A stretch of 64,000 bases of DNA, taken from contig VKHL01000096.1 in NCBI GenBank assembly GCA_015146655.1, positions 1 through 64,000 of the forward strand, in the 5' to 3' direction. A program made the translations under genes and the position numbers. Source of the stretch: Ochromonas danica (taxonomy: Eukaryota > Sar > Chrysophyceae > Chromulinales > Chromulinaceae). Positions within the stretch are counted from its first letter, which is position 1, and every line of letters begins with the position of its first letter. Below the pieces are notes generated by a model. The model saw nothing but the letters and a program-made list of their open reading frames with translations, was not told the DNA's origin and did no database searches. Shown here in pieces: positions 61,002 to 64,000 of the stretch.

Positions 61002-64000
61002 TCAACTCAGAGGAATGGGTAGCAGCTCAGGGCAAGCGGACGCTTGGACCAACTCGAGCAGCTCGTGCCGTCCCAAACGACTCTCGACAACAGCCAGCTG
61101 GTTCTTCATGAGCTCCGCTACTGGCTGGGCCACCGAGACGTCGCTGGCAAGGAGGCGACAGAGGCGGTCGCGCACACCCACTGCAGAGGCGGAATTGGCG
61201 AGGAACTGCAAGAAACAGGTGCAGCCGTCGTCCAGCAGATCCGCTGCTTCTCTTCCAGCAGCACAACCCATCTTAGAGCTACAAGCACACCCACTCGTTT
61301 CAGATGAAGGCTCCACATAAATGTCCTCTTCCCCAGTCCTCACAATGAGCTCGTCCACGCTTCTTATCCACTGCTCTTGAACCTTTTCCCCTCCCTGAGG
61401 ATGTAGGAATGTCTGCTGCAACATGCGATGGAAGAGCGATACCGCTGTCAGCACCAATCGAGCGCTTGTTTCATTCGAGGCACTTGCTTGAGTCACAGCG
61501 ACCCAAGCAGCAATCATCCACGAGCGAAGACAGAGAAGTCCCCCGGGCACGCACTCCAGCTGGTGAATCACTTCTGAGGAGGTGTTCGCAGGCTGCAGTA
61601 AAGCCGCCACTAGCCCTTCCAGACACATCTTGGAGGTCGTGGACTGCTGGGCTTCACATTGCTGCCGACAGACCAGCTGGGCCAACACTGACAAAGCCAC
61701 GGCTCTGTGCGTCGCTCCTGCTACACCTGTTACACCATTCTCATTGCTTGCTGGACAAGGAGCGAGGAGGTGCTGCATAGCAGACGATAATATCCCACTC
61801 TTCTGGAGAACATCCACAACATATTGAGTGGCGTTGGGGTCAACATCTTCGCGAGATTGCAACAGGATGGAGAAGAGCAGGCGCTGGAGGGTGTATAGCT
61901 GAGAGCCTCCAGATCCCATATCAGCTGTTGGAGCATTCAGAAAGGAAGCTGGGCAGAGACAACTCAACAAGCCAGACACTACTTCGCGCACTTCCTCGTC
62001 AGCAAGCCACGATCCCGAAGGAGAAGTTTGAACTGCATAAGCCTGCAAGAGGTTGACAGTGGTGACGATAGCATATTCCAAGTCCATCCTCTCTTTGTCC
62101 TGAGCTCCACCACTACCTCTCGACAGCAGGTGATGGAGGGGCGGACCAAGAATTGCGAGCAGAGGGTCTGCTGCGAGTGGACAGGCACCACATCGCAGAT
62201 ACTCACTGGGAGCCGTTCGAACCAACGCGAGCCAGAAAGCAAGTGCTTCATCAAGCAACACGCTGACCGTGACGAGGAGGCTGCATGTGTTCGCAGGTCG
62301 AGTGGGACGAGGAAAAGGGACTTTAGCACAGCGGGCGGGGGTCAAAGCAGGGAAAGGATAGCGACTATCGCTAACTCCAAAGGCATCTAGAAGGACAGGC
62401 AGATAAAAGCCTTCTACAGAATGACTGACACCGCCTGCTGTTTCCACCAGAGCACGGAAAACCTACAGGGAAACACAACAGTTCCATTAGACAAGCAAGA
62501 AGAGGAAGGAGAGAGGAAGACTTCTTCTATTACCTCAAGCACACCGCGGCGAACCATATCTGATGGCTCCAGGAAAAGCCAAAGACGAACAAGATACTCC
62601 GAGAGGGGTATCAAGAGTTGCTCCATGGAGCCGTTTTGGAAGTTTAACAGGCGAATCAAGTCGGCGCTGGTCTGCAAGATACCAAGTCGAACTTCACTCT
62701 GCTTTAGCTCCCACACTAGCCGACAGAGGCCAGACAATGCAGGCATTGCACAAGGGGGTAGCAAAGCGGGTTGAAAGGAAGGCACTTGCAGCAGTTTATC
62801 TAACGCACGCACTGTGAACAGCTTGACCACAACATCTGATCGAGCTTCACAAGCCACAAGATCCGACAAGAACCGCAACACCACTTGCTGCACAGAGATA
62901 TCGAAGAAAGGAAGATAAGTGGCCAGCAGCCACAGCAGACGAGCTCTCAGCAATTGCTGTTTCTGCGCAGGCCAGGCCCCGGCCGCTGGGTCGACCAGCA
63001 AGAGGTTGAGCAAAGGACCGAGGCCATCCACTAACCACTTCGTGGCTCCTCGGCACTTCTTCTTCTCTTCGTTCACCTCGTTCTCGCTCTCAACTTCACA
63101 TGCCCCTTCTTCTAAGGAAGCTTCCCCATAAGAAGCGTCCAAGCGCTGGGCAATGAGATCGACCGCAAGGCCAGCACAAAGGTACATCGAGTCCCAGTAA
63201 GCCAAACTCGAAGGCTGTGGATTCATTATGGCTTCTTTCTGCTTCTCATAGTCCAGCAAGGCAGGGAGGATTTCTTCCAAAACTGCTTCGCTCTCTAGCC
63301 GAACGAGACCCTTGAACACTTGCACAGCAGCAGCTCGGACTGCACTGCTCTCTTCTCCGCCAGGATCTTGCTCCAAAGCAAAGTAATCCTCGGGATTATC
63401 TGTCCACAGACTCAGCTGCGCAGGAGTGAGCGGGAGGAATGTGCTTGTCAAGGTGCGCAACAAAACCAAACAGTTCTCACGAGAAAAGAAGACTCGCCGC
63501 ATCTCTTGGACACGTTGCGAAGCACTCTCCGCTTCTTCTTCTTCCATAGCATCGAAGCATGCGACAGACTTGTCAGGGTTGGAGAAGTGAAGGTGGCTGT
63601 TCTCGTAGACAGGAGCGGTCAGAAGGGTCGCCAGAAAGCGCAACCCTGCAAGAGACACCGCATGTAAAGGAAGAACTTCTTTCTCTTCGCAGTTAGGCGT
63701 AGAGGAGAATCGAGTGTTGGAGCATTCTTCTTCGTGCAGATGATGGCAGAAGAAGGGCACGAAGGGCTGCAGCAAGGGGAACGCCTTCAGCGGGTACCTG
63801 CACAGCACAGAGGCGGGTAACTCCGCAAGAGTGCGCACCATCTTTGTGAGCAAATAGGTAGTGGCGATGATTCCACGGCGACAAAGAGGGGCGGGAGGCA
63901 TGACTTCATCGTCATCCTCTTCCAGGTAGTGGTCCACAGTCACCTCCACTTTCTCCAGCTCTGTTTGGGAATCAAGAAGCACAGAGGAAGGAGAAGGCGG
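61002..64000 (-). CDS. Importin-beta family protein, importin-11-like (5' partial)
   Basis: Exons 62462-61002 and >64000-62534; the intron joins ...RRGVLE to VFRALVETAG. The frame is open to the window edge, so the N-terminus lies outside. The visible 980 residues are helical HEAT-like repeats with many Leu/Ala pairs, and a segment near the top (FLPLTPAQLSLWTDNPEDYF, then EQDPGGEESSAVRAAAVQVF) matches the L...W..DPE.F motif of importin-11/exportin-type karyopherins. Later: LLDEALAFWLALVRTAP. It would carry cargo through nuclear pores with Ran. The subfamily call rests on that one motif and general length. A Cys-rich loop near the end (CACSSKMGCAAG) is unusual. Confidence 0.7.

Overview
The window is the end of a chromosome from a unicellular eukaryote, most likely an alga with a secondary, red-derived plastid (a stramenopile-type ochrophyte is my best guess; cryptophyte or haptophyte cannot be excluded). 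The reasons are a terminal CCCTAA array, spliceosomal GT-AG introns of about 50-130 bp, eukaryote-only genes (TRAPP, ESCRT, OST, importin), and several plastid-type proteins that start with a secretory signal peptide followed by an aromatic residue near the cleavage site (EF-G, trigger factor, PAPS reductase, HHL1-like). A CFAP97-like gene hints at a flagellate stage. No virus-like or LTR element and no complete transposon was seen.

Layout. 1-117 is telomere, followed by about 460 bp of AT-rich subtelomere, and genes begin at once. 0.6-26.7 kb is gene-dense: thymidine kinase, a Rossmann-like protein, a GNAT, an HHL1-like plastid protein, a JmjC protein, a UBE2D-type E2, two RING proteins, a His-rich membrane protein, a nuclear protein, plastid trigger factor, a PHD protein, a TBC-TLDc protein, MsrA and a CFAP97-like protein. 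26.8-29.4 kb is a satellite array of 16- and 11-bp units with a 150-base assembly gap and, in its distal part, an exact 209-bp higher-order repeat. 29.6-43.9 kb mixes protein genes (VOC lyase, mL41, ankyrin, EF-hand-like, TRAPPC5, plastid EF-G, CHMP5, ITPase, a TBC protein) with one tRNA-Lys and four tRNA-Thr genes. 43.9-64 kb holds a maleylacetate reductase/hydroxyquinol dioxygenase fusion, ribophorin I, a delta-9 desaturase, a plastid PAPS reductase, a DENN-PH-DUF547 protein, a potato-inhibitor-I protein, eEF1B-gamma, a DHHC acyltransferase and an importin-11-like gene that runs off the window.

The genes are not an operon. Many neighbours are divergent over 170-470 bp (shared promoters) or convergent over 80-430 bp. 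Themes are plastid maintenance and redox (HHL1-like, trigger factor, EF-G, MsrA, PAPS reductase), membrane traffic (TBC x2, DENN, TRAPPC5, CHMP5, DHHC), ubiquitin (E2 and two RING proteins) and chromatin (JmjC, PHD).

The most unusual items are the two-enzyme hydroxyquinol fusion, whose reductase half has lost the glycine-rich nucleotide loop; the DENN-PH-DUF547 architecture; the 209-bp higher-order satellite; and the duplicated tRNA-Thr genes with conserved flanks. Exon boundaries were placed by eye from GT-AG signals, reading-frame continuity and family resemblance. No search or alignment was run.
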